A stretch of DNA of 33,043 nt from Candidatus Thorarchaeota archaeon (GCA_016839605.1 JAEOTX010000029.1:1-33043), one strand, 5' to 3'; positions 16,379-23,897 are shown, numbered from the stretch's first letter. Translations and numbers: made by a program. Notes: a model not told the origin generated them from the letters alone.

Positions 16379-16392
16379 CTGTTATGCACCCC
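16376..16392 (-). promoter_or_regulatory. Shine-Dalgarno-like GGGGTG and CTG start of paralog 1
   Basis: On the minus strand GGGGTG (16392-16387) is followed by exactly 8 nt and then CTG (16378-16376). An in-frame TAA lies two codons upstream of the CTG, and no ATG, GTG or TTG occurs in frame until 16330. The paralog at 17503 has the same arrangement. A TATA-like ATTATAG (16410-16404) is also present, so a near-leaderless transcript starting around 16381 is an alternative. Confidence 0.55.
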
Positions 16393-16453
16393 TTTTGGCC
16401 ACACTATAATGCCATTTGCGAAGGCTACTTTTTAGTGAAGCTTGGATGAACGA

Positions 16454-17503
16454 CTAGAATACAGACGAAACAAGCTCGTGAACGGAGCTGAAGTCACGAA
16501 GGCTCCCCTCGAATCTCTCGATAATGGGCCCGAAAATAATGTCGAACTTGTCAGTGAACTCTTGTACCTTGGACAGCAAAATGTGGTAAGCCTTCCGTGA
16601 GATGAGAACCGCGGAGAAACAACCGCCATGAGCAAAGAGAATCTCATAGTTGCCAATTGAAACCACGTTGAGTCCCTGTTCACTTCTAGTAATTTCTTGA
16701 AAGAGTGACTGAACACCGGAGATACCAGCAGCTGTTAGGACCTGGTCGATGTCCAGATCTTCTTCAAAGTGGTGATGAAAAACTAGCAATCCACCGTCTT
16801 GGATGATATATAACTCCACTAATTGATGGCGCCAGTCAAGCTCGTCAAGGGCAGGTGACATAATTAGGGCATAGCCAAACACCATGAGTCCTACCACCAT
16901 TAGTGCAGCGCCGAAAGCGTAGATTAGCTCCCCTAAGGAATAGTAAGAGATATCACTCCTTCCAAGAAAGCCTACAAATCCAATCAGAAATCCAGCCACA
17001 ATCTGCCCTATGCTTCTCCGAACTGCACCACTTGTATTTCGTATCGAATAAGTCAGGAAGATCATCACTCCGATTAGGGTAACAAGTGAGATAATTAGGG
17101 CAACAATCTCAATGTATTGCCGAGGGGATATCAGGGTTAGGGCTGCGCCAGCTAGGCCTGTCAGGGAGAAGCCATTGTAGAGCTGGTAAGGAAGCATTCT
17201 CTCTATTGTTGAAAAGAAAGCAACCAGTGCAAGAATCAGGCACATATAGCCAATCTTGACCCAAAAAGTGTTCATCGGCTCTCCCACATAAAGAAAGTCC
17301 GCAAGCATGAAGGCAGATGTGTTGCCCACCATTCCTATGAAGAAAAGCCCCCATGCAAGTTTGACATCCACTGGTTTTCGGAAGGGGCTCCTGTACCATT
17401 GACCAAGTAAGACGATGCCTAGGAGAAATGAGTAGAACACCACTGCTCCATCTAAAAGTAAAATAACGTCACGAATGATATCACCCTGCGGAAACTGTGG
17501 CAG
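16454..17503 (-). CDS. Seven-TM protein with C-terminal longin-like domain (paralog 2)
   Basis: 349 residues if started at CTG 17503. It is a close paralog of the next gene downstream, with the same seven-helix N-terminal part and the same C-terminal domain: LVELYIIQDGGLLVFHHHFE, then the shared block VLTAAGISGVQSLFQEITRS, then SAVLISRKAYHILLSK and FEGSLRDFSS. The shared block is nearly identical between the two, pointing to the soluble domain as the functional interface. The nearest ordinary start is GTG 17443, but the 20 upstream residues are conserved with the paralog (LPxFPxGDxxRDxxLxLD). A TATA-like TATTAAG at 17554-17560 fits a leader of about 27 nt. 75 nt separate the two genes, so co-transcription and dimer formation are plausible. 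No function is known. Confidence 0.75.
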   Translation of the reverse strand: MPQFPQGDIIRDVILLLDGAVVFYSFLLGIVLLGQWYRSPFRKPVDVKLAWGLFFIGMVGNTSAFMLADFLYVGEPMNTFWVKIGYMCLILALVAFFSTIERMLPYQLYNGFSLTGLAGAALTLISPRQYIEIVALIISLVTLIGVMIFLTYSIRNTSGAVRRSIGQIVAGFLIGFVGFLGRSDISYYSLGELIYAFGAALMVVGLMVFGYALIMSPALDELDWRHQLVELYIIQDGGLLVFHHHFEEDLDIDQVLTAAGISGVQSLFQEITRSEQGLNVVSIGNYEILFAHGGCFSAVLISRKAYHILLSKVQEFTDKFDIIFGPIIERFEGSLRDFSSVHELVSSVF

Positions 17504-17517
17504 TTGCTTAACACTCC
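17501..17517 (-). promoter_or_regulatory. Shine-Dalgarno-like GGAGTG and CTG start of paralog 2
   Basis: On the minus strand GGAGTG (17517-17512) is followed by 8 nt and then CTG (17503-17501), the same spacing as in the paralog. An in-frame TGA lies nine codons upstream of the CTG. Between the two only GAC, CAA, ATA, CGG, AGT, GTT, AAG and CAA occur. Confidence 0.55.
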
Positions 17518-17535
17518 GTATTTGGTCTCATCTTC

Positions 17536-17561
17536 AGAGTGTTTCTTCGCACTCTTAATAG
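17536..17561 (-). promoter_or_regulatory. TATA element and hairpin upstream of the 7-TM/longin-like pair
   Basis: A TATA-like TATTAAG (17554-17560, minus strand) overlaps the edge of a 6-bp inverted repeat AGAGTG/CACTCT (17536-17541 with 17550-17555). The expected transcript start is near 17530. The inverted repeat placed across the core promoter could be an operator; this is inference from position only. Confidence 0.4.
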
Positions 17562-17588
17562 TAAATCTTGGATGAAGAATCGAAGGAC

Positions 17589-18107
17589 TCACACTTTCTC
17601 CTCAATGAAGGTTCTCACAATCTCAAGAATCGAATCAACTGCTCTGCCCCAGAGATTCTCTGGGGGAGGAGAAAGCTCTTTTGCTCCAATAATTCGGCGG
17701 ATTTTTGCGATCTGACCTGCATGGTAAATCCCATGCTGCGCAGTTCTGAGTACGGCCCAAGCTATTGATGGCCCGCCTTCCTTTGGAGGGATGATACGTA
17801 GCTGATCCTTGGGGCACTCACGGACAATCTTAGTAATCTTCTCCGAATTCTCATTGATACGAGATATTACTTCTTCAAATGTATCAGCAATCACTGGGGG
17901 TCCAATCGAGTTGTTGGCTTTGTGGAACCAGTAGGTTTCAGCAGTCCCAATGTGCATGACAATTCCAGCGATTGACCTCGAGTATTCCTCAGAAGTTACC
18001 TGCTTGATTAATTCTTCATTAGTCAAATCCTCCAGTACATAGTGGAGATGTGTTCTCATATTCTCATGTACCTGAATCACTTTCTCCCTGAACCATTCTG
18101 GAACCAT
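17589..18107 (-). CDS. DinB-family protein
   Basis: 172 residues from ATG 18107. A GTG at 18116 forming a GTGA junction with the previous stop is possible, but the AGAGGAG site lies 8 nt before the ATG. The sequence shows the DinB/YfiT four-helix pattern: a first helix with MRTHLHYVLEDLTNEEL, a metal-ligand His in GIVMHIGTAE and a second His pair in AQHGIYHAGQI near the C-terminus. DinB-fold proteins bind a metal with three histidines; many are thiol-dependent transferases or stress-linked proteins of unknown substrate. It overlaps the end of the DUF362 gene region and is probably co-translated with it. Confidence 0.8.
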   Translation of the reverse strand: MVPEWFREKVIQVHENMRTHLHYVLEDLTNEELIKQVTSEEYSRSIAGIVMHIGTAETYWFHKANNSIGPPVIADTFEEVISRINENSEKITKIVRECPKDQLRIIPPKEGGPSIAWAVLRTAQHGIYHAGQIAKIRRIIGAKELSPPPENLWGRAVDSILEIVRTFIEEKV

Positions 18108-18112
18108 GCCAA

Positions 18113-19315
18113 TCACTCCTCTGCTCCACCAGGCTTCTTGGGCGGGTCCTTAGTGATAGTCGCCAGCTCATATTCTCTGTTCCCCAGTCCCATCTTCTCT
18201 GCATGTGCTAATTGTCGTTCTGCGAGTTCGAGAATCTCACCGGTCTCTGGGTCTTTGCAGGCATGAACCATAGCGAATTTGCAGGCACCACACTCAATTT
18301 CACCCACTGGTGAGTCAGGATTAGCCGGAGCATCTTTGATAGCCTGCAATGTAGCCTGATCGATTGCTAATGGGTCTCTTGAACCAAAGATTCCTATGTC
18401 ATGCACTAGAAGCGGGGCGCCGACATTCCAGCAGTCGCATTTGTCGCTTATGTCAATTGCAAGATTGATGTAGTAGAACTTGTCAGCTCCAATGGCGTTA
18501 ATCACGCCCACTGTGTTCTCAACAAAGATTGAACCTTGCTCATGATTGGGTCTCCAAGTCTGTGTAGCAGCTTTTGCTTCAACTGTTGCACATATGCTGA
18601 CGCAATGATGACAAGCGATGCATCGTGACTCATCTACTTCTGCTTTCTCATTCATAGTGATGCAGCGAACTGGGCAGACCTTCAGGCATTTGGAGCACTC
18701 AGGACCCAGACACTTCTCAGGATCAATCTTGATATCACCTAGGAAGTGCATTGCAGCTTTGCCCCTCTTCCCAACCAAGCCGATTCCCAAGTTCTTGATG
18801 GTACCACCAATTCCTCCGAGACCATGTCCTTTGGCATGAGTCAGGACAATGACCTTGTCGCAATCAAGCAATGCAGCTGCAACATCCACTGTCTTTACAT
18901 GCTCTCCATCGACCTCAATGTCGTAGACGTCAGTTCCCCAATACCCATCTGCCATGATGATTGGAGCCCCAACTGTCGCATCAGTATAACCATGGAGTGC
19001 TCCCATCCCAAGATACTCCGGAGCGGTTGTGCGACCTCCATATGTACCATCTCCTCCATAGCCGAGACCTGTCGTTTCAGCAACAAATGGTTCACCTCCA
19101 ACAGCTCTGACAAGGTCAACTATCTTGCGTGCATATGCAGGTCTCAGATAGTTCGTGTTGCCCCACTGCCCAAAGTGTGTCTTTATCATTATTTTCTCGC
19201 CAGATTTAATCTCCTTGTCAAGACTAAGCTCTTTGAAGACATGCTCAAGCTTGTCTATCATATTATAGTCTGGTCGCGCCTGACGGTCCGTGAAGTAGAC
19301 CTTTGATTTTCCCAT
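18113..19315 (-). CDS. DUF362 protein with two [4Fe-4S] ferredoxin motifs
   Basis: 400 residues. The N-terminal part is the DUF362 domain, with IMIKTHFGQWGNTNYLRP and THAKGHGLGGIGGTIKNLG as recognisable blocks. It is interrupted at about 200-245 by two ferredoxin clusters: C202, C207, C210, C214 and C232, C235, C238, C242, each with the four Cys needed. DUF362 proteins are common in anaerobic archaea and bacteria and are thought to be cytoplasmic electron-transfer or metal-cluster proteins; the partner is unknown. ATG 19315 is preceded by a GAGG site and a TATA-like ATTATTA (19349-19355). It diverges from the orphan ATPase gene at 19422 and is followed by the DinB gene. Confidence 0.9.
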   Translation of the reverse strand: MGKSKVYFTDRQARPDYNMIDKLEHVFKELSLDKEIKSGEKIMIKTHFGQWGNTNYLRPAYARKIVDLVRAVGGEPFVAETTGLGYGGDGTYGGRTTAPEYLGMGALHGYTDATVGAPIIMADGYWGTDVYDIEVDGEHVKTVDVAAALLDCDKVIVLTHAKGHGLGGIGGTIKNLGIGLVGKRGKAAMHFLGDIKIDPEKCLGPECSKCLKVCPVRCITMNEKAEVDESRCIACHHCVSICATVEAKAATQTWRPNHEQGSIFVENTVGVINAIGADKFYYINLAIDISDKCDCWNVGAPLLVHDIGIFGSRDPLAIDQATLQAIKDAPANPDSPVGEIECGACKFAMVHACKDPETGEILELAERQLAHAEKMGLGNREYELATITKDPPKKPGGAEE

Positions 19316-19348
19316 TGCAAAACCTCAGAAACAGGATAGAATGGCGTG

Positions 19349-19355
19349 TAATAAT
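19349..19355 (-). promoter_or_regulatory. TATA-like element for the DUF362 gene
   Basis: ATTATTA on the minus strand lies about 37 nt before the ATG. It would place the transcript start near 19325 and leave a short leader that still carries a GAGG ribosome-binding site. Confidence 0.45.
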
Positions 19356-19393
19356 GGTTATCCTCCAAAGTGCTCGCTGCTCTTTCGAAACTG

Positions 19394-19400
19394 TTTATTA
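19394..19400 (+). promoter_or_regulatory. TATA box for the second orphan ATPase gene
   Basis: TTTATTA, preceded by CGAAAC, a plausible BRE, is centred about 27 nt before the TTG/GTG start codons at 19422/19425. This is the spacing expected of a leaderless archaeal transcript. Confidence 0.55.
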
Positions 19401-19421
19401 CATAATCACTAGCCACCAAGG

Positions 19422-20525
19422 TTGGTGAATCCATTGCCAAAGGGTGACAAGCTCCTAATCGTGGAGAACCTCAGAGCATACTATCCTTCGTCTAAGGGAT
19501 TGGTGAGAGCTGTTGACGATGTCTCACTCGAGATTCGGGAGGGAGAGTCAATGGGACTCCTTGGAGAAAGCGGATGCGGTAAGAGCTCACTAGCCCTAGC
19601 GCTAATGGGTCTCTTCGAGAGAGTTGCTCGGTTCCAAGCAGGAGCATCGAACGACCCGACACTCCTGAAGCAGTTCAAAGCAGGAGATAAAGCTCCAGTA
19701 GAAGACAGACCGGGAGTACAGGGCAAGGTGATATTTAGAGGAAAGGTCCTGACGTCCATGACCCAAGAGGAGCTTGTTGAGATACGAGGAAAAGAAATCT
19801 CGTTGATTCCTCAGGGCCTAACCCATGCTCTCAATCCTCAGCACAGCATTGGCCATCAGACAGCGGAGCCCATCGATATTCACGAAGATGATGCGCGTCT
19901 TATTGATATGAAGCGCAGAGTTCTCGAGTACCTTGGACTCGTCCGTCTGGCGGATGCTGGCATTCGGTACGTCCTTGATCCCGGAAGCTTCTCGGGTGGA
20001 GAGAGTCAAAGAGTGCTGATTGCTATGTCACTCATTGCGGGTCCATATCTTGTGATAGCCGATGAGCCGACGTCTGCACTTGATGTGACCATCCAACGCC
20101 AGATTATGGAGGTGCTAAGGATGGTCAAAGAAGAATTCGATGTTTCCACGCTTCTGATCAGTCATGATGCAGGGGTCATTGCAGAGCTAGCTGACCGCGT
20201 CGCAGTCATGTATGCAGGAAAAATCCAAGAGTATGGCGAAGCAGTCCAGATGTTCCACCACCCAAGCCATCCATATACTATGGGACTTATGGCATCATTC
20301 CCGACAATCGCAATGATGCGCATGAAGGCAGGAGGAAAGAGACCTCGATTGAGAGGAATAAGAGGGGATCCGCCCGATCTGACAGACCTGCCATCTGGGT
20401 GTGCTTTTCATCCAAGGTGTGACTACTGCATTGATATATGTAAAACTGAAACTCCGGAGTATAGAGAAGTAGAACCCAGGCATTTTGTACGATGTCATAG
20501 GTGGGGAGAGATTAAGCAAGAATGA
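19422..20525 (+). CDS. Orphan OppD-like ABC ATPase, intact motifs
   Basis: 367 residues from TTG 19422 (GTG 19425 is equally possible). Unlike its relative at 14199, all motifs are complete: GESGCGKS, FSGGESQ, Walker B LVIADEP, and H-loop LISHDA. It shares with that relative an insertion of about 40 residues between Walker A and the Q-loop (IPQG), including a similar (V/I)xGxxxFRGK strand just before the Q-loop. It also shares the OppD C-terminal tail with four cysteines (GCAFHPRC ... C ... C). No permease or binding protein gene is adjacent. A heterodimer with the 14199 product is a reasonable guess, serving permeases encoded elsewhere. The minus-strand block between the two ATPases carries the 7-TM/longin-like, DinB and DUF362 genes. 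Confidence 0.92.
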   Translation: MVNPLPKGDKLLIVENLRAYYPSSKGLVRAVDDVSLEIREGESMGLLGESGCGKSSLALALMGLFERVARFQAGASNDPTLLKQFKAGDKAPVEDRPGVQGKVIFRGKVLTSMTQEELVEIRGKEISLIPQGLTHALNPQHSIGHQTAEPIDIHEDDARLIDMKRRVLEYLGLVRLADAGIRYVLDPGSFSGGESQRVLIAMSLIAGPYLVIADEPTSALDVTIQRQIMEVLRMVKEEFDVSTLLISHDAGVIAELADRVAVMYAGKIQEYGEAVQMFHHPSHPYTMGLMASFPTIAMMRMKAGGKRPRLRGIRGDPPDLTDLPSGCAFHPRCDYCIDICKTETPEYREVEPRHFVRCHRWGEIKQE

Positions 20526-20744
20526 AGTGTGAGCGCACACCGGCGCCCACGAGTGATGTCCTCCACCAAGCCTGAGACGCAGACTTGACTCGGGTTATCG
20601 AATTGAAAACCCTGAAGGTTCACGCATCTTGTCCAGTTTCCGTCCTCCCGGCAAAGGCTCAAGACGCGACAAGCCTCTCTGAAGCATATATACGTCTTCC
20701 CTCGAAAATAACCGCCTTTTTTGGAAGGCGCCAAACCGAGCTCA
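20526..20744. other. Intergenic region without a convincing gene
   Basis: 219 nt between the convergent ATPase and GNAT-like genes. On the minus strand a good TATA-like GTATATATGC lies at about 20685-20694, followed by sequence that is relatively GC-rich. I see no tRNA cloverleaf, no complete C/D box guide pattern and no RNase P or SRP core motif. A 114-codon open frame crosses it but overlaps the GNAT gene and has no protein character. A small untranslated transcript is possible. Confidence 0.4.
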
Positions 20745-21632
20745 TTATTGATAAATGAGTTGCAGCTCCATCTCAATAAGCGTCCGGATGGTTTCGAAAC
20801 CTGCATCGCGGAATGGCTGCTTCTCCAGCAAATCACCATCCACTTCAGTACGAATCTCTTTCACACCATCCAAGTAGAGTCTGCCTGCTAGATGGGAAAC
20901 GAGATTGGAGTCCGGAACCTCAATGATGGTTTCTCCGGATCTAAGCGGAGTAAGATCTATCCAACCCAATTGTCTATTGGTTTCCGACCTGTAAGCAACA
21001 GCTAGAGTGCTATCTAGATTCTCTGAGAGCAAGGTGAACCTAGGTTCCCACTGATGGGCTGCCTCATCCCTCAACTCATGCAAATCAAGAGGTCTTGAAA
21101 AGAGACCCCCGAAAAGAGCTAGGAGTCTTTGGGCAGGACCTTTGCTATCCCACTCTCTCACACGTTGAACCAACGTCTCATCGATAGACAGCTCGGATTC
21201 CATTCTAAGCTTTAGACTGACCAAGACTCTTCGGGCCTCAAATGTATACTCGCTGAGTACGTCTGGCACCTTGATAGCTGACATGGGCGTCCAAGCAACA
21301 ATTCGCTCAGCCCCGATATCCCGTGCCCAAGCCATCACATACTCAAAAATCGCCTGCAATCCCTCTGTCTTTCCAGATAGAATGCTTAAGTCAGAGAGAT
21401 ATGCAGAGTGAGTGTCCTCAGACCCGATATGCCTTCCAACCGCAGTAGGCACTCCACCCTCAAGGCCCAAAAGGATTCTATCAGGACCCACTGCACCTTT
21501 CTTGATTAGTTCATTTAGCTCTTTAGATGTAAGTGGTTTGAATTCAGGCAGATTCTTCTTCCCTTCATTATACACTCTAAGCCAGTCATCAATCCACTCA
21601 TCAGTGAGCTGAACAATGGACTTACGGGTCAT
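20745..21632 (-). CDS. GNAT-like acetyltransferase-fold protein
   Basis: 295 residues from ATG 21632. The protein reads as one or two GNAT-like halves. The first contains GVPTAVGRHIGSEDTHSAYL then LSILSGKTEGLQAIFEYVMAWARDIG and IVAWTP, resembling the strand-helix-strand around the acetyl-CoA site; the second has RQLGWIDL and LEKQPFRDAGFETIRTL near the C-terminus. The canonical RxxGxG/A loop is not clear, so acetyltransferase activity is unproven. Starting at GTG 21797 would add 55 residues with no domain character that cover a GC palindrome and TATA-like sequences (ATTATAAG near 21715, ATTATTT near 21690). The later start is therefore preferred. Confidence 0.6.
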   Translation of the reverse strand: MTRKSIVQLTDEWIDDWLRVYNEGKKNLPEFKPLTSKELNELIKKGAVGPDRILLGLEGGVPTAVGRHIGSEDTHSAYLSDLSILSGKTEGLQAIFEYVMAWARDIGAERIVAWTPMSAIKVPDVLSEYTFEARRVLVSLKLRMESELSIDETLVQRVREWDSKGPAQRLLALFGGLFSRPLDLHELRDEAAHQWEPRFTLLSENLDSTLAVAYRSETNRQLGWIDLTPLRSGETIIEVPDSNLVSHLAGRLYLDGVKEIRTEVDGDLLEKQPFRDAGFETIRTLIEMELQLIYQ

Positions 21633-21838
21633 TGGATTCTCGATGAGTTCCAAATGAGTCGCTTTTGAACCTACTGGGTTATGCAGAAATAATGCGTAGA
21701 AGATAGGGTCCTTATAATGGGGGTGGGGCGCCCCGTCTTGATACGTATCAGCGTCCTGATGGTTCAATGCTGATTGATAGGAAGAAGACCACTGCACAGA
21801 TGGTGCAACCTACAGCGTTGACCTCTAACGCATGTCAT

Positions 21839-21887
21839 TAGACTTGGGTTCTCAAGTCTACCCAGGAGGAGGCTCGGGGCCTCCTCC
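21839..21887 (-). other. Two tandem perfect hairpins between the carbamoyltransferase and GNAT-like genes
   Basis: On the minus strand, just after the carbamoyltransferase stop, come a 9-bp stem (21865-21873 with 21879-21887, loop 5 nt, GC-rich) and then an 8-bp stem (21839-21846 with 21853-21860, loop 6 nt). There is no T-run. They could protect the 3' end of the carbamoyltransferase mRNA or act in the leader of the downstream gene. Confidence 0.6.
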
Positions 21888-21897
21888 ACACAGCATA

Positions 21898-22929
21898 TCA
21901 CGTCTTCCCCATGGTAAGAGCCATAATCGCTTTCTGAACATGGAGTCTGTTCTCTGCTACATCATAGACTATGGACTTAGGACTATCGCATACCTCATCT
22001 GTTACCTCAGCATTTCTATCCACAGGACCACAGTGAGTGAAGTAAGCATCATTGGTCTTAGCCATCCAATCCTTTGTAGTAATCCAGTCATCGTACTTCG
22101 CGGCAATTTCGATCTCTTTCTTTTTGGCTGCATCAACGCCTTTCTTTATCATGTCATCATAGAAACCAGCAGTCATCCAGTTTCGTGAATACACGAAGTC
22201 GGCTCCATCATAGCCTTCCTCAAGGTCGTGTACAATCTCGAATCTACCCCCAGCTGCATCAGCGTTTTCTTCACACCACTTCATGACTTCGGGGTCAAGG
22301 TCGTATCCCTTCGGATAGGCAAGAGTCACATCCATTCCGAGTCGCGTGTTGATCAAGACACTCTCTTGAACGGAGCACCATGATCTCACAAGTGCACCTC
22401 TACCCCAGACCTGAACGAACTTCTTTCCCTTGAGGTTCTTACCGCCATGCATTCTGTAGCCCATTACATCTGCGAGTCCTTGACACGGGTGAAAACGGTC
22501 GTGAGCCATACTAATTATTGGAATACTCGAGTATTGCGCATACTCCTGAAGCATCTCATGCCCTTGCCCGTACTTTTCAAGTGCGGTTTCTAGAACTCTG
22601 ATGCCTATGCCCACACCATAGCGACTCATGACCTCCGCGGCATCCTGAATAGTCTCTCCTGCGGATTTGGCAGACTTGAGCCTCATAGACTTTGGCTCAA
22701 GGAATTGTGCATGACCACCAAGCTCGGTTGCCGCAGCCTCGAATGATTGCCTGGTTCGAACAGAGGGATTATAGAAAAACATCAAGAAGGTGCGCCGGTC
22801 GAGACAATTATTCAGTGGATGATCATATCTTTTGGCCTTCATCTCAAAGGATAGGTCGAGGGTCTTCTCAAGCTCCTCAACACTCCAGTCTTGTGTGCAT
22901 AGCAAGTCCTTTCCATGTAGACTGTTCAT
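21898..22929 (-). CDS. N-acetylornithine-carbamoyltransferase-like enzyme
   Basis: 343 residues from ATG 22929 (GTG 22938 also in frame). It belongs to the aspartate/ornithine carbamoyltransferase family. The carbamoyl-phosphate motifs are SVRTR (56-60) and HPCQ (147-150), and the C-terminal DSPKSIVYDVAENRLHVQKA closely resembles N-acetylornithine carbamoyltransferases, as does the LLCTQDWS start. Two substrate-site changes are visible. The HCLP motif reads HCGPVDR (299-305), and the position of the carboxylated lysine of the Xanthomonas enzyme holds Trp288. The normal reaction transfers carbamoyl from carbamoyl phosphate to an amino group; the acceptor here may not be (acetyl)ornithine. No other arginine-pathway genes lie nearby. 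It diverges from the unknown gene at 22982. Confidence 0.85.
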   Translation of the reverse strand: MNSLHGKDLLCTQDWSVEELEKTLDLSFEMKAKRYDHPLNNCLDRRTFLMFFYNPSVRTRQSFEAAATELGGHAQFLEPKSMRLKSAKSAGETIQDAAEVMSRYGVGIGIRVLETALEKYGQGHEMLQEYAQYSSIPIISMAHDRFHPCQGLADVMGYRMHGGKNLKGKKFVQVWGRGALVRSWCSVQESVLINTRLGMDVTLAYPKGYDLDPEVMKWCEENADAAGGRFEIVHDLEEGYDGADFVYSRNWMTAGFYDDMIKKGVDAAKKKEIEIAAKYDDWITTKDWMAKTNDAYFTHCGPVDRNAEVTDEVCDSPKSIVYDVAENRLHVQKAIMALTMGKT

Positions 22930-22981
22930 GGTACTCACGACCAGCGGAAAGGTTGCATCTTTGTTTTAGGTCTATCGGGAA

Positions 22982-23896
22982 GTGAGTTGCTTGACCTCAG
23001 GAGCAATTGATAGCGATAGCGAAAGGGTTTTGAGAGAACCTCATTCGGATTTGACCTGTTCTGAGATGATGATTGGTCAGCCCGAAGCAGTATTCAGGGA
23101 ATTCGCTGAGAGGTATGAGATTGAATTCTCCTTCACCCATGAACAACTTGAGTTGTTTCAAAAGGAGAAGGAGGTCACACTAGGACCAGACCAAATGAAT
23201 GAATTGCTAGACCAGTTATCGGCAGAAGGTGGAATTCCCAAATTTCTTGAAGATTACGCGTCGCACATTCCCACTGTGTGCATGTCGCTCTATGTCATTA
23301 ACGACTCATTGTGGAAATTAATGGAGCGAAAACCCTGGGATCAAGAAAAGATGTTGGCCATGACGACAATGCCGTATTGCTTCTGGCACAAAGATGAAGA
23401 GAAGACCTCGAATATCAAAGCTGTAAAAAGATGGGGTCTAGGGAAGAACACCCTGAGTTATTCGGTCGTTTCCCACACACTCGAGATTATTGGAGAAGGT
23501 GGAGACTTCGCAGGGTTTATAGATAGGAGCCAAATCACCTTGCGGAAGTTCGGAATACCTGAGAAGAGGCAGCTTATTCCCAACTATGTGTATCAGAAAG
23601 TCAAAATGAATGTCCATCTAAAAGAAGCGAAAGCCGATGCCCATCCATTGCCTCTTGACTATCTAGACTATGATTATTCCAGCTCAGCGAAGAATTACCA
23701 CGACCATGGAATTCACCTCGGTGTACCAGGCGAGAGCGTGACATTGAAAATTGAGAAGAGAAAACCATCAAAACTCAGCGGCAATGTGCACCTCTTCATA
23801 GGATTCAAATCGGAATCCGAAGCCGATCAATTGACAACACTACTGGCGGACATCTGGTTCTGGGCATTGCAAAGACTACTTCAGGGACGTAACTAA
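22982..23896 (+). CDS. Unrecognised soluble protein, first gene of an unknown cassette
   Basis: 304 residues from GTG 22982; ATG 23066 is an alternative start that removes 28 residues of little character. I do not recognise a family. The protein is mostly polar with no clear membrane segment. It is rich in charged residues, with a HHxHxG-like run in KNYHDHGIHLGVP (His-rich, a possible metal site), and ends with an amphipathic helix (ADIWFWALQRLLQGR). The following membrane-protein gene starts 1 nt after its stop, so the two are certainly co-transcribed and probably act together. It could be a cytoplasmic regulator or enzyme working with the membrane pair. Confidence 0.65.
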   Translation: MSCLTSGAIDSDSERVLREPHSDLTCSEMMIGQPEAVFREFAERYEIEFSFTHEQLELFQKEKEVTLGPDQMNELLDQLSAEGGIPKFLEDYASHIPTVCMSLYVINDSLWKLMERKPWDQEKMLAMTTMPYCFWHKDEEKTSNIKAVKRWGLGKNTLSYSVVSHTLEIIGEGGDFAGFIDRSQITLRKFGIPEKRQLIPNYVYQKVKMNVHLKEAKADAHPLPLDYLDYDYSSSAKNYHDHGIHLGVPGESVTLKIEKRKPSKLSGNVHLFIGFKSESEADQLTTLLADIWFWALQRLLQGRN

Positions 23897-23897
23897 G

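Noticed and set aside
20560-20640. A possible tRNA or C/D box guide RNA (a GGGTT/AACCC pair and a GTGATG...CTGA pattern)
   Set aside because: No acceptor stem or anticodon arm can be closed around the GGGTT pair, and only one imperfect C/D box pair is present, without C' and D'.
20495-20839. A 114-codon minus-strand open frame across the gap after the 19422 ATPase
   Set aside because: It overlaps both flanking genes, has a skewed Cys/Arg/Trp/Ser-rich composition and no recognisable domain. Likely a chance open frame.
21633-21797. An N-terminal extension of 55 codons for the GNAT-like gene
   Set aside because: The stretch has no protein character and contains a GC palindrome and TATA-like sequences, so it reads as leader DNA.
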